Below are positions 48,353-61,608 of a stretch of 64,000 nucleotides of DNA, piece by piece. Position numbers and translations under genes: made by a program. Each line of letters opens with the position of its first letter. The first letter of the stretch is position 1. Origin of the DNA: Strongyloides papillosus (Eukaryota > Nematoda > Chromadorea > Rhabditida > Strongyloididae); assembly GCA_005656395.1 (NCBI GenBank), contig SRSI01000010.1, positions 124,001 through 188,000 of the forward strand. The letters run 5' to 3'. The notes below the pieces were generated by a model, which worked only from the letters and a program-made list of their open reading frames with translations, ran no database searches and was not told where the DNA came from.

Positions 48353-50030
48353 ATTAATTAATGTTGTCACTCGAGATATTTGTTGAAGTACATTTGTTAA
48401 TTTGAAATGAAATAAACTTGTTGATTTTATCTATAGTTTTGTTTGGTACTTTTTTGACTTTTTATTATTATTATTTATTGAAATATTCAGCTCTTCAGCA
48501 GGTATTTTATTTATTTTAGAATATTTTTTGTACAAATATTTAAATTTAACTTTTCGATCAGGTGATATAAAATTTTTAAAGTTGGAAGTATTTATTACCA
48601 TTTTAGTTGATTGGGTAAGATTACGTTTGATTTTTTTATTATACGTAATTTTAAAATATTTTTCTCATATTTATATGATTTTATTAAATTATTTTTTTAA
48701 AAATAATACTTTCTACAACTACGATGAACACTTATTTTTTTAATCAAGTTGTTTTAGTTTTTAGCAGTAAAATTCTAAAAAAATTTAGAAATGTCAACTT
48801 TTTAGTTGTATTGAGTTAAAACTAAAATAAGTAGATACAATTTTTGAGAGTAATTTTATGTTTATTGAAAAGTAGTTGAGATATTACGTGAAATGCATTT
48901 ATGTTCAAGAATTTGGTTTTTAAAAAATAGAAACTGTCCTATTAGAATATTAATAAAATCCTATTTTCTCAAAGATTAACCTATATAGTATAATTTCAAT
49001 GTCAAATCTCGTAACAAATAAGGCCTTGTTATCTTTACTAAAATTTTTACTTTATAGGTTTCACAAATATGAGCTTCAGATGCATTACAATAGGGAAAAA
49101 CTGATTTATTAAAAAGTAGAAATCCTTATGATAGAAGTCTAGATAAAAAAATCAGTTAATTAATTTCTAAAATTTATTTTTCTATCTAATGTCAATTTTT
49201 TATGTGTTTTTGTCCATAATTTATTCAACTAATCTTCCTACTATTCTTGGCCTATAAAGTCAATTTTAATATATTATTTAATTTTACCACAAATAATTAT
49301 AATGTTATTGCATAATTTTAATTTCCGGCTTATTTTACGATCAAATATCATAAAAATATTGAATCAATATAATGGTCATTACAAAATTAGTAACTTTTCC
49401 ACTTTATTTTGACATTTTATATCTTAAGGATATACTTTAACTTAATAAAACGATTACCTTCAGTCTTGAACTTGTTCAAATACAAAATAACATAGGATTT
49501 TTCAAAAAAAACGAATAGTGTCTTTTCAAAATAATCCTAGAATTTAGTTAACAGAATTCCTAATGTTTTAATGAAAAAAGAAATCTCAATTGAAAATAAA
49601 ACTTTTTTTCTGATGTAATCAATCCTAAGATATTTATATTACTATTATTGTTGAAATACAATTAAAAATATCTTTTAAATTATTTAGGTCGTTAAAAAAA
49701 TATGAAATAGTTGGTATTTTTTGTTGAAATTCGACATCTTTAAATAGAAAGTATTTTCTTATATTTACTTGATACTTGCATTAAGAACACTTTAAAAGTG
49801 TTTTTTAACTTTAAATTAGATACTACTTTTAAATAAATTTAAATTAAGAAATATCTTGTAGATATATTGTAAAATACTCCTGAAATTTAAAAAATAAACA
49901 AAAGTTTCCTAGCGCGACATTCTGTGGTATTGGAACACAATCACGAGCAACAATAACAATATACCAGTGAAAAGAGATAACTCACTATCATATACCATTT
50001 TTTGAAGTAATATCTACAGAACAAGCTATT
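48353..50030. other. Intergenic region, no gene seen
   Basis: 1.7 kb, AT-rich. AATAAA at 48411-48416 is a likely rps-3 poly(A) signal. A GC-richer stretch at 49909-49960 (CTAGCGCGACATTC) just upstream of ubc-1 probably marks its promoter. A 71-codon frame at 48528 is AT-driven. Confidence 0.5.
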
Positions 50031-50701
50031 ATGAATTTTGCGGCCAAAAGACTAATGAATGATTTTAAAAAAATCCAAGTATGTTTTTTTTTAACCATTT
50101 AGAAGACAAAAAATAACTTAATTATATTTTTCTATTGTAGCAAGATCCATTAGCTGGAATTTCCGCAGCTCCGGAAGGAGATGATATTATGAAATGGGAA
50201 GCTGTTATTTTTGGACCAGAAGATACGCCATTTGCTGGTGGTATTTTTAAATTAAAATTAGAGTTTTGTGAAGAATATCCCAATAAAGCTCCAATTGTTA
50301 AATTTATCTCAAAAATGTTTCATCCAAATGTTTATGCAGATGGTAGTATTTGTTTAGATATATTACAGGTATACTTACTATATTGTTTATATCTATTTGA
50401 ATAATAATTTTTTAAATCCATTTTTCAGAGTAGATGGTCACCAACATTTGATGTTATGGGTATTTTTTTTGTTGTTTACAAACAAAAATTATTTATTTTG
50501 TTTATAGGTCTTTTAATATCTATACGAAGTCTTTTAGATGAACCAAATGTCTCCAGTCCAGCTAATGCTGAGGCTGCAAATTTATATAGTGAAAATAGGA
50601 GAGAATACGAAAGAAGAATTGAAATGATTGTTGAAGCATCCTTTGAAGATATGGAACGTGAAGGAGAAGCAGAAGATGAAGAAAAGATGACAAATGAATA
50701 A
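50031..50701 (+). CDS. ubc-1: RAD6/UBE2A-type E2 ubiquitin-conjugating enzyme
   Basis: E2 that pairs with BRE1-type E3s for histone H2B and with RAD18-type for PCNA. Exons 50031-50078, 50141-50368, 50429-50459 and 50508-50701, 166 aa. Catalytic Cys 87 in [19 protein letters not shown]-like [33 protein letters not shown] spans introns; [16 protein letters not shown]. The acidic C-terminal extension ([15 protein letters not shown]) is like that of C. elegans UBC-1 and yeast Rad6 and absent from human UBE2A/B. Full domain, normal length, no missing key residue. Its E3 partner rfp-1 is in the same window. Confidence 0.97.
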
Positions 50702-53700
50702 AATTTATTTTAATTTAATTTTTTTGTAAATATATAATTAAAGTTGGTAGAAAAAACAAATTTTTTTTGTAAAATTGTACAATATTGTTCTCAAAATGGT
50801 CTTTCAATTTGTATGAAGGCCAAAGAATTAGTTCATCAAATGAATTTTACTCATTTTTTGGTTTTTAAGACAAATAAAAGTTAATGAAATAGGATGACGT
50901 AAAACATTAATCTCTTTAATAAAAACTAGTGAGATTGATCTTATATATAGTATGACTAATCATTATTACTATAATTAATGACGAATTTTTATCGAAATAT
51001 TAAATAGTAGAGAAATATATGATTTAAATTAATGGATTATAAAAGTGGTTAAAAATATTTCTTGTATTAGTATGATTTTTCAGAATGAATATTTTTATTA
51101 TTTTGATAGAGAGCATTAATATATAAAAATTGGTAATTCGAGAGGCCATTTTAAGTAATATTGTTGATTTTTATTATACACTTGAAAAAATGTTTACTAG
51201 TAATTGACGACCAAATAATACAATAAAACGGTGGTGATTAATCAAAATGACCATCAATGGTGGTAATTTTTTTTATTTTCATTTTGAGTTATAATTTAAA
51301 AAGATAAATTTGGGGGGTTGAACTTTCTACGTTGACTCATTCGTATTTAATATTCATCCTTTTATATCAACAAATATGGTGAAATGTGATAAATTGTTTG
51401 ATATTTTATTGATATTTGACTTTTTTTCTTAAATTTTTTATTATCTAAAAGCTACCCAAAAATATATGCATATATAGAAAAATATCTCCTCTTATTAGTC
51501 ATCATTAAGTTTCTTTCACTACAAAACACTTCAAAATATCATGTTTAAGTAGAGCAGAATAAATATTATATGATTAATTTTGTTAAACTTGTTTAAAAAC
51601 TATCACTCATATAAATATTAAGACATCCATTTTTATCTAATTTAGTTAGTATTGTTGTGTAATTAACATTTTTTCTATCTTTTATCCTTTTTATAGTAAT
51701 TGGGAAATAAAATTGGTTTTTTATATCATTTCACTACTATAACTGATGATGATGGAAGAAAGCCCAATTAAACTCTTTTCAAAGGATACTTCTTTTTAAT
51801 AAAATAAAATTTCAACAAAATATAATAGTAAAAATTAACAAAAATATCTAGAAAATTTTTTTATATTTTAGTTTTATTATACATATTTAGTAGTCGTTTT
51901 ATATATACAGAAGTATAAATTTTATTTTTGCTGTAAGGTTAAATTTGTTTTGTAATAACTATTAAATTTAAAAAGTTTAACTTCCTATTATTCTCAATTA
52001 GATTACATTTCTGGTATATAATGCTAATTTACCATTTATTTGAAAAAAATATTCTTAATAAAAAAAGTTTTTTCTAATAGTTTGTATACCTTACTAAACT
52101 AGCATTTCTAGTTTAAAATCAGTATTTTTCAATAAACTGCCCTTTTCCTTGTCATTTTCTTTACAAAATAACAAACATAAGAACTATAAAACTAGTATTT
52201 GTTGGTCTAATATTAAATAGATGTACAGTTATATGTACCAAATAATTAATATAAATGTTTCCGGTTACCTATTGCTTGTGCAGAAAAAAAATCTAAAAAA
52301 AATTAAGAATAAGATATGCTTTCAAGATTTGTAACTAAGAATTTTTTTTTGTAATATGAAGAATTGAATTTCCTGAATTTAAACTATTTTACTGATATAT
52401 CTAACTAGCTGGTAACATATTTTTCAAAAAATTATTCTATTACATAAAATAGACTAAATAGATATTATTTTATTTTTAAATTTCTTTGAAAATCTTACCT
52501 TTATGTATTTTAAATAATTTCTAAATATTTAGTAAATAATCTAAGATACCCAATTAAAAATAATTCTTTGTAATTATAATTTGTTGTTCAATTACCTTTA
52601 TTTAGCTAATCTATTAATGGTTAATTAATTATTTCTTCTTCCAATAAAGATCTGGAACGTTCATGGCAAAAATTTTATAAACACTTTAAAATATATACGT
52701 ACATACTATAAGATACTTTAGTTATTTAAGGTTAAATGAATCATTTCATCATTTTCATGATATAAATTATTCACTTACGTTGATTGACAATGTCATTGGA
52801 AATACTAATAACATTATTTACCTCCTTATTTAAGAATGTTCATGTTTCGTGGTGTTTCATGAAATATTTTAATAGCAAATTTCTTTGATCTGTGGTTATT
52901 TACTTTATTAGTATGACTAAATAACATTTTTTTTTGATGAAACAGTTAAAATAACACTTTTTTTTTACTAAAAAAATCTATAAAAACTTTATTAGATAAC
53001 CTTTGTTTTATTATTCTTTTTTACTTTCCAATGAATTTTATTATTATTATTAAAATATAAAGATAGCTAATAATACTTTTACTTCTTATAAATATTAATC
53101 ATATAAATCAAGTTTTTGTAAAAGATTTAGGATAATTCTATCGCATTACTATTTCCTTTTGAATGACTAACAACATAATAGTATTTTTGAATGTATTGAA
53201 AATTCTTCTACCATACTAATTTTTATTCTTCAAATTTACAATACTGTAAAAGGTTCTTAAAATTTTATTTCTATTTTTTACTACAACAACAATTTAATGT
53301 AATATCTTTATAAAATTCAGAGTAAAGTGTAAAATGAAGTGACAAATAAACAGGTTTGATAAACTTTATAATTTTATACTGATTATTAATAAGTAATATT
53401 GTGATTCTTTATTTCTCACGGCAATCATAACTTGATATATATGATTATGTATTTTAATTACGAGAACATTATGATAATTAAATGCTACATGTCACCGTAA
53501 ATCGAGTTTAATTTAATAATTTTAATTTTAAAATTCTCTAATATTTAGTTTATTAGATAAAATGACTTTTTAATTAGTTCATCATATATTAATGTTTGTC
53601 GATCAATTAACAAACAATTATGTCATTATATACAAAAATAATACATTTGCAAAATAAATGTTTTTTTCTACTACTAATATAAATATCAAATTATAAAAGG

Positions 53701-55730
53701 TATAATATATTGTTTCATATTTATAAAATAGATATTTATTTTGTTATTCACTAAAATATTTGTTGACATATATAAAATATTTTAAACTAGAACTTTTTTC
53801 TCCAATAAATTGTTATTTTCCTTCATTGAAACGTCAACTCACGTTTCACTTTATTTATTTCTCATCTTACCATTATATTAATTACCTAATCTTTTAAGTT
53901 AACGAAAATTTCTATTAATAATAACTTTTTTGTCTTTTATTTGATATAGTAGTATGTTCTGTATACAAAAGTCTTTTGTTTTGATATCATAAATACCTCC
54001 AAACAATATATATATGATTGTCAAATTAAATATAAATTTTCTAAATTTAAATTTATATTTAATTAATCATTTTCAATACATATATACTTATCGTTAACCT
54101 AAAAGTTTACCCTTTTTAATTTTTCACGAAAATATTACAATAACATGTTGACCATATAACTTAATATCAATAAACATAATATTATTGTAAATAGTTTTTT
54201 GAAATCTCAATAAAATATCACGTTTTTGGCGTAGAAAATGCATATTTTTACCATTATAACACGAGTTTGATATTTAAACTGTCTCATGTTATTAAACTTA
54301 AAAATAATCATATGTTAGGTGTATAATGCATTATTTGTAAAAATTGTATGTTATGCGTACTTTGAAAATTAAAATTTAATGCTTTCCATATACACCCTCT
54401 TTAGGTGTATTTTTCAAAATTATTTTTCCATTAATGTTCCATTTTTTGATTAAATATATAAGGTTCATTGTGTTTTGATTTAAAGTTAAAAATTATATAT
54501 TCATTTTTTAAGGAATTTATCACTGATTAATTAATGTAAAAACTTCTATATCATTAATATATCTATTTATTTCGTTGACATGATAATACTATAATAAATT
54601 AAAAAACGTATGATTGAGTATTTAATTTTATATTGTATAAAAAATGATTTATTTTATCATCACAAATCTAAGTTCAAAAGTCTTTTGGTGTATTTAATTA
54701 ATTTATGTACTACGTATGTATTTTTTTAATAAGTTAATTTAATTATGACTTACATCTAAACGCTATGATTTTTTATTTGATTTATCATTTAACTCTTAAA
54801 ATTGCTTAAACATGATGATCTTTAAAATCATTGACATTACTATATATGTATATTTATTATAATTATTTTCATTAATTTTTATATGTTTTACAGTTTAGTG
54901 ACTTTTTACCATTATGTGTAATATATTTGATTTATTTTATACAAAACATATTATTGTATTTGTAAAATAAGAAAAAATATTTCTAAATACTAAAAAATTG
55001 TTTTTTGAAAGATGAAATTCCTATTGATATTTTAAATAAAAATTATAATGTTATGTATAGTTTTTTTAATAATATTCTTACCTTTAATAGCATAAATATT
55101 AATATTTATGTATCTTTTTTAATATGATATTACATTTACCAGTAGTATCTAAAGTTAAAGATTTATGTTGTATAATTATTAATTAAATATCTTAGTTAAT
55201 AGCCATCGGCTGTCACATTCCAACCACTCCTAATAAAGATAGTATAGTATATAGGTATATCATTAAAATACGTTTATACACACATGCAAAAAAAAATGTA
55301 ATTAAAATTTTTTTAATTTTTATAAGTTTAATTGAACAATATAAATCATATATTTAGTGATGGTTTTACTTTAAAAGATCTATTTTCATTGACATTTTTT
55401 CTTCTATTAACTTTTTTCGTTAACTTTTAAAGTATATGTAAATGATAAAGTAGAATGATAATTATTTATCTATCCTTTTTACTATGATGAGGAAGTTGTA
55501 ATATTTTGTTTAATTTATATATTTATATTTAAAACGCCTTTTCTCATAATTCATTTAAAATTATGTTTTTTGTATTAAAGGCAAATATTAATATTTATTT
55601 ATTTTGAAAAAATTATTTAAATACATGTTATTCTATGTTGTATTTTTTTTTCAGATTTCAAAACTATATATTTTGATATACTTTGTTTATTTTTTCTATT
55701 TAAGAAAGAAATAACTTTCACATTTTAAAC
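50702..55730. other. 5-kb gene desert
   Basis: Longest empty stretch here. Homopolymer-rich, AT-rich, stops in all frames, no tRNA, no clear repeat. Slightly GC-richer points: 51195-51330 and 55200-55240, the latter with a tiny AGCC/GGCT hairpin. Large for so compact a genome type; it may hold regulatory DNA for the PIM kinase gene. Confidence 0.45.
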
Positions 55731-57564
55731 ATGGCATTGCCGGAGTTAGCAAAAAAAGTTAAGCAAATAGCTTCACAACAACTGACTAATTTCAAATCAC
55801 TTCTTAATGGACGATCATTCAATAAATTTAAAAAAAATTACCAATTAAAAGGTGAAATTGGTAGAGGTGGTTTTGGTATTGTTTATCGTGGCGTTAGAAT
55901 ATCTGACGAGATTCCTGTTGCTGTAAAATTTATTGAAAGAAGACATATAAGAGAATGGGGTAGATTAAATGAAGAAAGAGTTCCATTAGAAATTATGATG
56001 ATTGCAAAAGCCTCAAAATGTAGTGGCGTTATTAAACTTTTAGATTGGTTCTCTTTGCCAGAAGGTTATCTTATTGTTATGGAAAGACCATCTCCTTGTA
56101 TGGATTTGTTTGACTTTATCAAAAATCAACATCACTTAGATGAAGATGTAAGTGTATAATTGCTTTATTTAATAATATTATTATACTTATAGATTTCAAA
56201 ATTTTTATTTAAACAAATTGTTCAAACTATTCATGAGTGTGCTGAAAGAAAATTACTTCATAGAGATATTAAGGTAACTTTTACCTTTTAAATATAATTA
56301 ATAATGGATGATTTACTTATCTATTGTAGGATGAAAATATTGTTATTGATTTAATGACTGGAGAAACACGTTTAATTGACTTTGGTGCTGCTACTATCCT
56401 TAAAAAGTCACGTTATACAGATTTTCAAGGTACTGTTTACTTACAAATAACTTTAAAAATTGTAACATTTTTGTAAAGAGATTGACAAAAAAAACATTTA
56501 ATTGCATAAGACATTTTGTTTGAAGAGACACTTATTCTCGTTCATTATTTGATTAGCCCCACTTTATTAAGTTTTATGTCAATGTCATTTAAAAAAATTG
56601 TTTTTTGAAAATTATTTATTATATAAGTTAACTATAAACTTGTTTTTTTCCAGGAACTAGATTATATTGTCCCCCTGAGTGGTTCCTACATTCCTTGTAT
56701 CTTGGAAAAGAGGCTGCAGTTTGGTCATTAGGAGTTTTACTTTACAATATGCTAAATGGTAGATTACCTTTTAGAAATGAAAAAGATATTTGCACTTCGC
56801 ATCTTCTTGGACCATTACCATATTACAATTCATTGTCAGATGATGTTAGGGATCTTATAGAAAGATGTCTTTGTTTTGATTATCAAAATAGAGCAACGTT
56901 GGAAGAAATTTTATCACATTCATGGTTAGAAGAACCTATTGATAGAAATTGGCTTGAATTTTCATGTGTTTTAGCTATAAATAAATTATCTAAACAATCC
57001 GCCAACGATTCTGGTAATGAAAATGAACATGAAGATGATATTTCATGTCATTCAACAAATTCAACCAAACATAATATTATTGAAAAAATTAAAATTACAC
57101 CAAAAAGAACGAAAATGTTAGAAAAAAAGAAGGTTAGTGGTTTCGAAAGTGGAATGGGGAGTTCCGGAGAAAGTAATTGTTCATCCAAAAGAAGTAATTC
57201 AATAAAATTGGTATTAAATGAGAAGGAAAAAAATGTTAATGAATATAAATGTAATAGAGATGAAGTACAAGAAACAGAAAATAATCTTCTCCATGTAGAT
57301 GAATCAAAAATCCATCCTTATAAATTTAGAAATGTCAAAACAAGTGTTTTAAATTCTCCTGTCAAGAAGAAGATATCACTTTTGCCTATGAAAACGAATA
57401 TTAAACAAAAATTTTCCTTTGATTCTGGTAGAAGTTCATTAGGTAGTACTTTGACATCGCCATCAATTACTCCAGACGGATTATCAGTTGATGGTAAATT
57501 AATAAAGTCAGTTAAAAAGTTTAACTTTGATGAGGAAGATGATAATGAAGTTTTTGTCGTATAG
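55731..57564 (+). CDS. PIM-family Ser/Thr protein kinase
   Basis: Cytosolic proto-oncogene-type kinase; C. elegans relatives are prk-1 and prk-2. Exons 55731-56147, 56193-56273, 56330-56429 and 56654-57564, 502 aa. Gly loop GRGGFGIV (44-51), Lys 66 (VAVKFIER), alpha-C Glu 87 (ERVPLEIMM), the PIM hinge MERPSP (a Pro in the hinge is diagnostic of PIM), HRDIKDEN (162-169), DFG 183-185, and RLYCPPEWF with [14 protein letters not shown]. The activation segment matches the constitutively active PIM pattern. The ~210-residue Ser/Lys-rich tail is much longer than vertebrate PIM and contains probable phosphosites ([17 protein letters not shown]). No regulatory domain seen. Confidence 0.94.
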
Positions 57565-58445
57565 ATAGAACGGGTATTTATATATATATAGTATATGTGT
57601 TATAACGAAACCAATGTAATGTTTCAAAATTTTGTTTGTATATATATCTAAATACGAATCTCTCACAAAGTGGACATTACGGTGAAAATACAAATTAGAA
57701 CCTTTCAATATTATAAAGGAAAATGTGTAATGTAAATAATCGTGTAAATTTTGTTTTATCTTGAGAGATTGTTTTTTATAAACGACAAAAATGATTGTTA
57801 TTTAAAATGAAGGTAAAAATGTTATTCATTTGTCTCATTATATGAATCTACTATCGGCTTCCTAAAAATAACTATCCTAGTGCTTGAAACTTTTGCAAGT
57901 AAGTAAACTCTTTCTGAATATATATTTGAAAATAAATATATTTTAATGTAAAAATTTTCATTCATTATTGCATAGAAAAAAAAGTGGTTTATGAACTATT
58001 TTTTGCAGTGGAACAACTTAAAAATGGGAATTTTTTTAAAATTAATTTATTCCTACAAATATTCATCTAAATTTTTTATTTTGTATGTGTGAGATTTGTT
58101 AAATTATTACCAACGATTATTATTATCTTTTTGACAGAATAAATATATATTATTCAATTAATTTCTTTAATTTTATTCATCTTATTCTCGCTTTTTGATT
58201 ACACATCTAACTAATATAAAAAAAAGATTATTTATTAGAATATGAATTTTATAAAATTTTATAAATTTAAACATAAAAACAAGATTTTCACGTTTAAAAA
58301 CTTACTTATTACGGTTAAGTGCACTTATAAAGAAGTATATTTACATTTTTATAGAATTTGTAATAAAAGAATTTAAATTTTTATCAAAATAATAATTTAT
58401 AAATATGCATGTACTTTCATTTATCTTTTAATCAAGAACATCATT
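57565..58445. other. Intergenic spacer
   Basis: About 880 AT-rich bases between two + strand genes; TA repeat near 57580. No coding signal. Confidence 0.45.
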
Positions 58446-61400
58446 ATGGAAGGAAGTATCATTGCATCTTCTGCACTGGAGGGATTTAAATTGCTTGTTC
58501 CTGATAATGAAAAAGGCTTTGTCATTGGAATATTTGAATCTTTTATAAATGATAAGATTATTCAATTGAAAATAGAAGGAAGTAATGAAAGTAAACAATT
58601 TCCACTTTCCCAAACATACACTCCAAATTTTGAGGTTAATAAAGATTTCGATGATAATTGTATGATGGATTCACCTAATCTTGCAACATTATTTTTAAAC
58701 ATCAAAGATCGTTTTTTCAAAAATAAAATATATACTTATGTATCAAGTATATTAATTGCAGTTAATCCATATAAGCATATTTATGATTTGTACACGGACA
58801 AAATGATTAAAAAATATTGTAATAATAGTTATGCTTTAACATCACCTCATATCTATGCAATTGCTAAGAAAGCTTTAAATAATATAAAACTTTTTAATAA
58901 AGATCAAACTATTATAGTATCTGGAGAATCTGGATCTGGAAAAACGGAAGCACAAAAAGAAATCTTGAAGTTTATTTGTAATACCTGGTATAGTAATGAC
59001 AAATTAATTGAAAGAAAAATATTATATTCAAATTTAATTTTGGAGTCATTTGGTAATGCTATGACAGTTAAGAATAAAAATAGCTCACGATTTGTAAAGT
59101 ATATTTCATTTAATTTTGATAATGGACATAAAGTTATAGGTGGAAAGGTAATATATTATTTACTAGAAAGGTCAAGAATCATTTACCAAACAAAACATGA
59201 AAGAAATTATCATATATTTTATCAATTTATTTTAGGAGCAAATGATAAATGGAGGAAAGAATTTAATGTAAATAAAATAGACCAATTTGAATATTTATCA
59301 AAAGGATGTCAATCTATTTTAAATTATGGAAAAGATTGCATAATTGATGACGTTAATAGTTATGGAAGATTAATAGAAGCTCTAAAAGAGATAGGGTATA
59401 ATTATGATAACATTAAGGAAATATTTAAAATATTATCGGGTATTCTTCATCTAGGAAATATTAAATTTTATCATAAAACAAATGATGGAGAATGTGATGT
59501 GAAAAATGAAGATTCTTTAAAACAAGTATCACTTTTATATGGTTTTGAATGTGATATGCTTAAAAATGCACTAACATCCAAAAAAATATATGTCTCAGGG
59601 AATGCTACAAATAAAGATCCAATATCAATTCATTTAAAATATACTGAGGCTGTGAATGCTAGGGATGCTTTGGCGAAAAAAATTTACACTAGACTATTTG
59701 ATAGTATTGTTTTATCAATAAATGATAAAATTAAAGCGACGTCTTCAAAGTATCATTCATTAAGTGTACTTGATATAGCCGGTTTCGGTATGTTAACACA
59801 TTTTATGATAAATATTTTTTTTAGAATTCTACAAGATAAATTGTTTTGAACAATTATGTATTAATTATACTAACGAAAAATTAAGGAATTTTTTTAACAA
59901 AATAATTTTTATTAATGAACAAAAACTTTTAAATCAAGAAAATATTTTTACTGGAAAAATTAATTTTACGGATAACAGTGAATGTCTTCAATTATTTGAT
60001 TCAAAATTTGATGGAATATTTACACTTCTTAAAGAAGAAACATATCTTCCTCAACCATCATCGATACACTTTACAGAAAGTGTTTTTAATAGAAATAATA
60101 AAAATAAAAACCTAACAACAGGAAAGGAATATGATATGAAAGGGTATGAAGATAATGAAGGATTTGTTATACGCCACTATGCAAATGATGTTTTTTATGA
60201 TACAAAAAATTTTATTGAAAAAGACAATGATATTCTTTATTCATCTCTTGAAGATTTCCTTCAACAATCAACTAACATATATTTTAAACAACTTTTTAAC
60301 TCAAAAAATCCTAATAATCTTTCTAAACACAATTCACCTACAATATCACTAACTTTTAAACATCAACTTGATGAACTGTTAAGAGAAATAGAATCTTCCG
60401 GTATTCATTTTATTCAATGTATCAAACCTAACGATTTAATGAATAGTAATGTTTTTGATGGTAACAAAGTAATAAAACAACTTTCATACTCAGGTATAAA
60501 TGATGCATTATTTATGATGAATGTTGGTTTTCCATGTAAAATTGATATTAATGAATTATATAAAAGGTATGAAGAATATCTTAATGGTTGGATGAAAAAA
60601 ATTGATCGAAGAGTATTTTTGGTTGCACTTTTTAATGTTATTGATTTAGATAAAAAAATGTACAAATTTGGTGTAACAAAAATATTTTTTGAGAAACCAG
60701 CTTATGAAAAATTTGATAAATTACTAAAACATGAAGAAATTATGGTGTCTGCAAATAAAGTAAAATGTCACTTTCATAAGAAAAAATGGAAAAGAATTAT
60801 ATTTTCAATTATTTTTGTTGTAAACATATCCAAAAATTTTTCTAAAAAAAATAATGCAGCAATTATTATTCAGGCGTATGTTAAAGGCTTTTTACTAAGA
60901 AAGAAAGTTAAAAAAATATTTGAACTATACAATGAATTGTGTAATTTCTCAGAAATTATCGATAGAAATATGGAAATGATAGAAAATTTTAGTTCAAAAA
61001 GGAAAAAAAATTTATGTGAACGTTCTAAAGAGGTTTTAACTCTTATAATCGTTGCAAAAAGCTGCTGTAAAAAGTTAAATTACAAAAAAGTTCATTATCT
61101 CGTAAAGGATCACAATGAAATATCATACAAAATGTTTAACCTATTATCATCAATAGAGAATGTTATCTTAGAAGATGAATTGAATAAACATTTAGAAATT
61201 GATGAAAAAGATCTAGATGAACACTATAATTTAAGAAGTGTTGGAGAACCAACTTCTACAATTTTGGAAGACAAGCAGAAACATACAAAAAAATACAAAA
61301 AGTTAAATGATTCTATAAAGAAAGTTAAAAATATAAAAAATAGTATTATTTGTAATTTTGTTGATGATGATTTTTATAATATAAATGAACTAGAAGAAAA

Positions 61401-61608
61401 ATTGTTGAATGGTAAAATATGTTCAAAAACTGATGATGTTTCAATGGAAATAGAATTATATGATAAAGAAGAATTAAAAAAAATGTCTTTCAAAAGATTA
61501 AAACAGAATCTTGACACACTTATGGATAGAAGAAGAAGAGAACAATGTAAAGAAGAAATAGAAAGAAGATATAGTCAACTAAAGAACAGGAAAATAAAAC
61601 AAAAATGA
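58446..61608 (+). CDS. Class VI unconventional myosin, lacking the globular cargo-binding domain
   Basis: Actin motor that in relatives moves toward minus ends; C. elegans class VI includes spe-15, needed for spermatid formation. Exons 58446-59787 and 59825-61608 (37-nt intron), 1041 aa. P-loop GESGSGKT (160-167), switch I NSSRF, switch II DIAGFE formed across the intron, relay helix INCFEQLCINYTNEKL, HYANDVFYDT, QLSYSGINDAL, and a converter ending GVTKIFF. A neck with IQ-like IIIQAYVKGFLLRKK and a charged helical bundle follow, matching class VI layout. The protein stops soon after the SFKRLKQNLDTLMDRRRREQC segment that in human myosin VI precedes the large cargo-binding domain, so that domain is missing. 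Switch I has Val at residue 217, where myosins almost always have Gly (SSRFGK). Few introns, normal codon use. Confidence 0.93.

Noticed and set aside
48528..48743. 71-codon + frame downstream of rps-3
   Set aside because: Phe/Ile/Leu-rich AT-driven frame with no supporting signals.
59850..60136. Treating myosin as two genes (58446-59849 and 60136-61608)
   Set aside because: A 37-nt intron (59788-59824) joins them and recreates DIAGFE and the relay helix.
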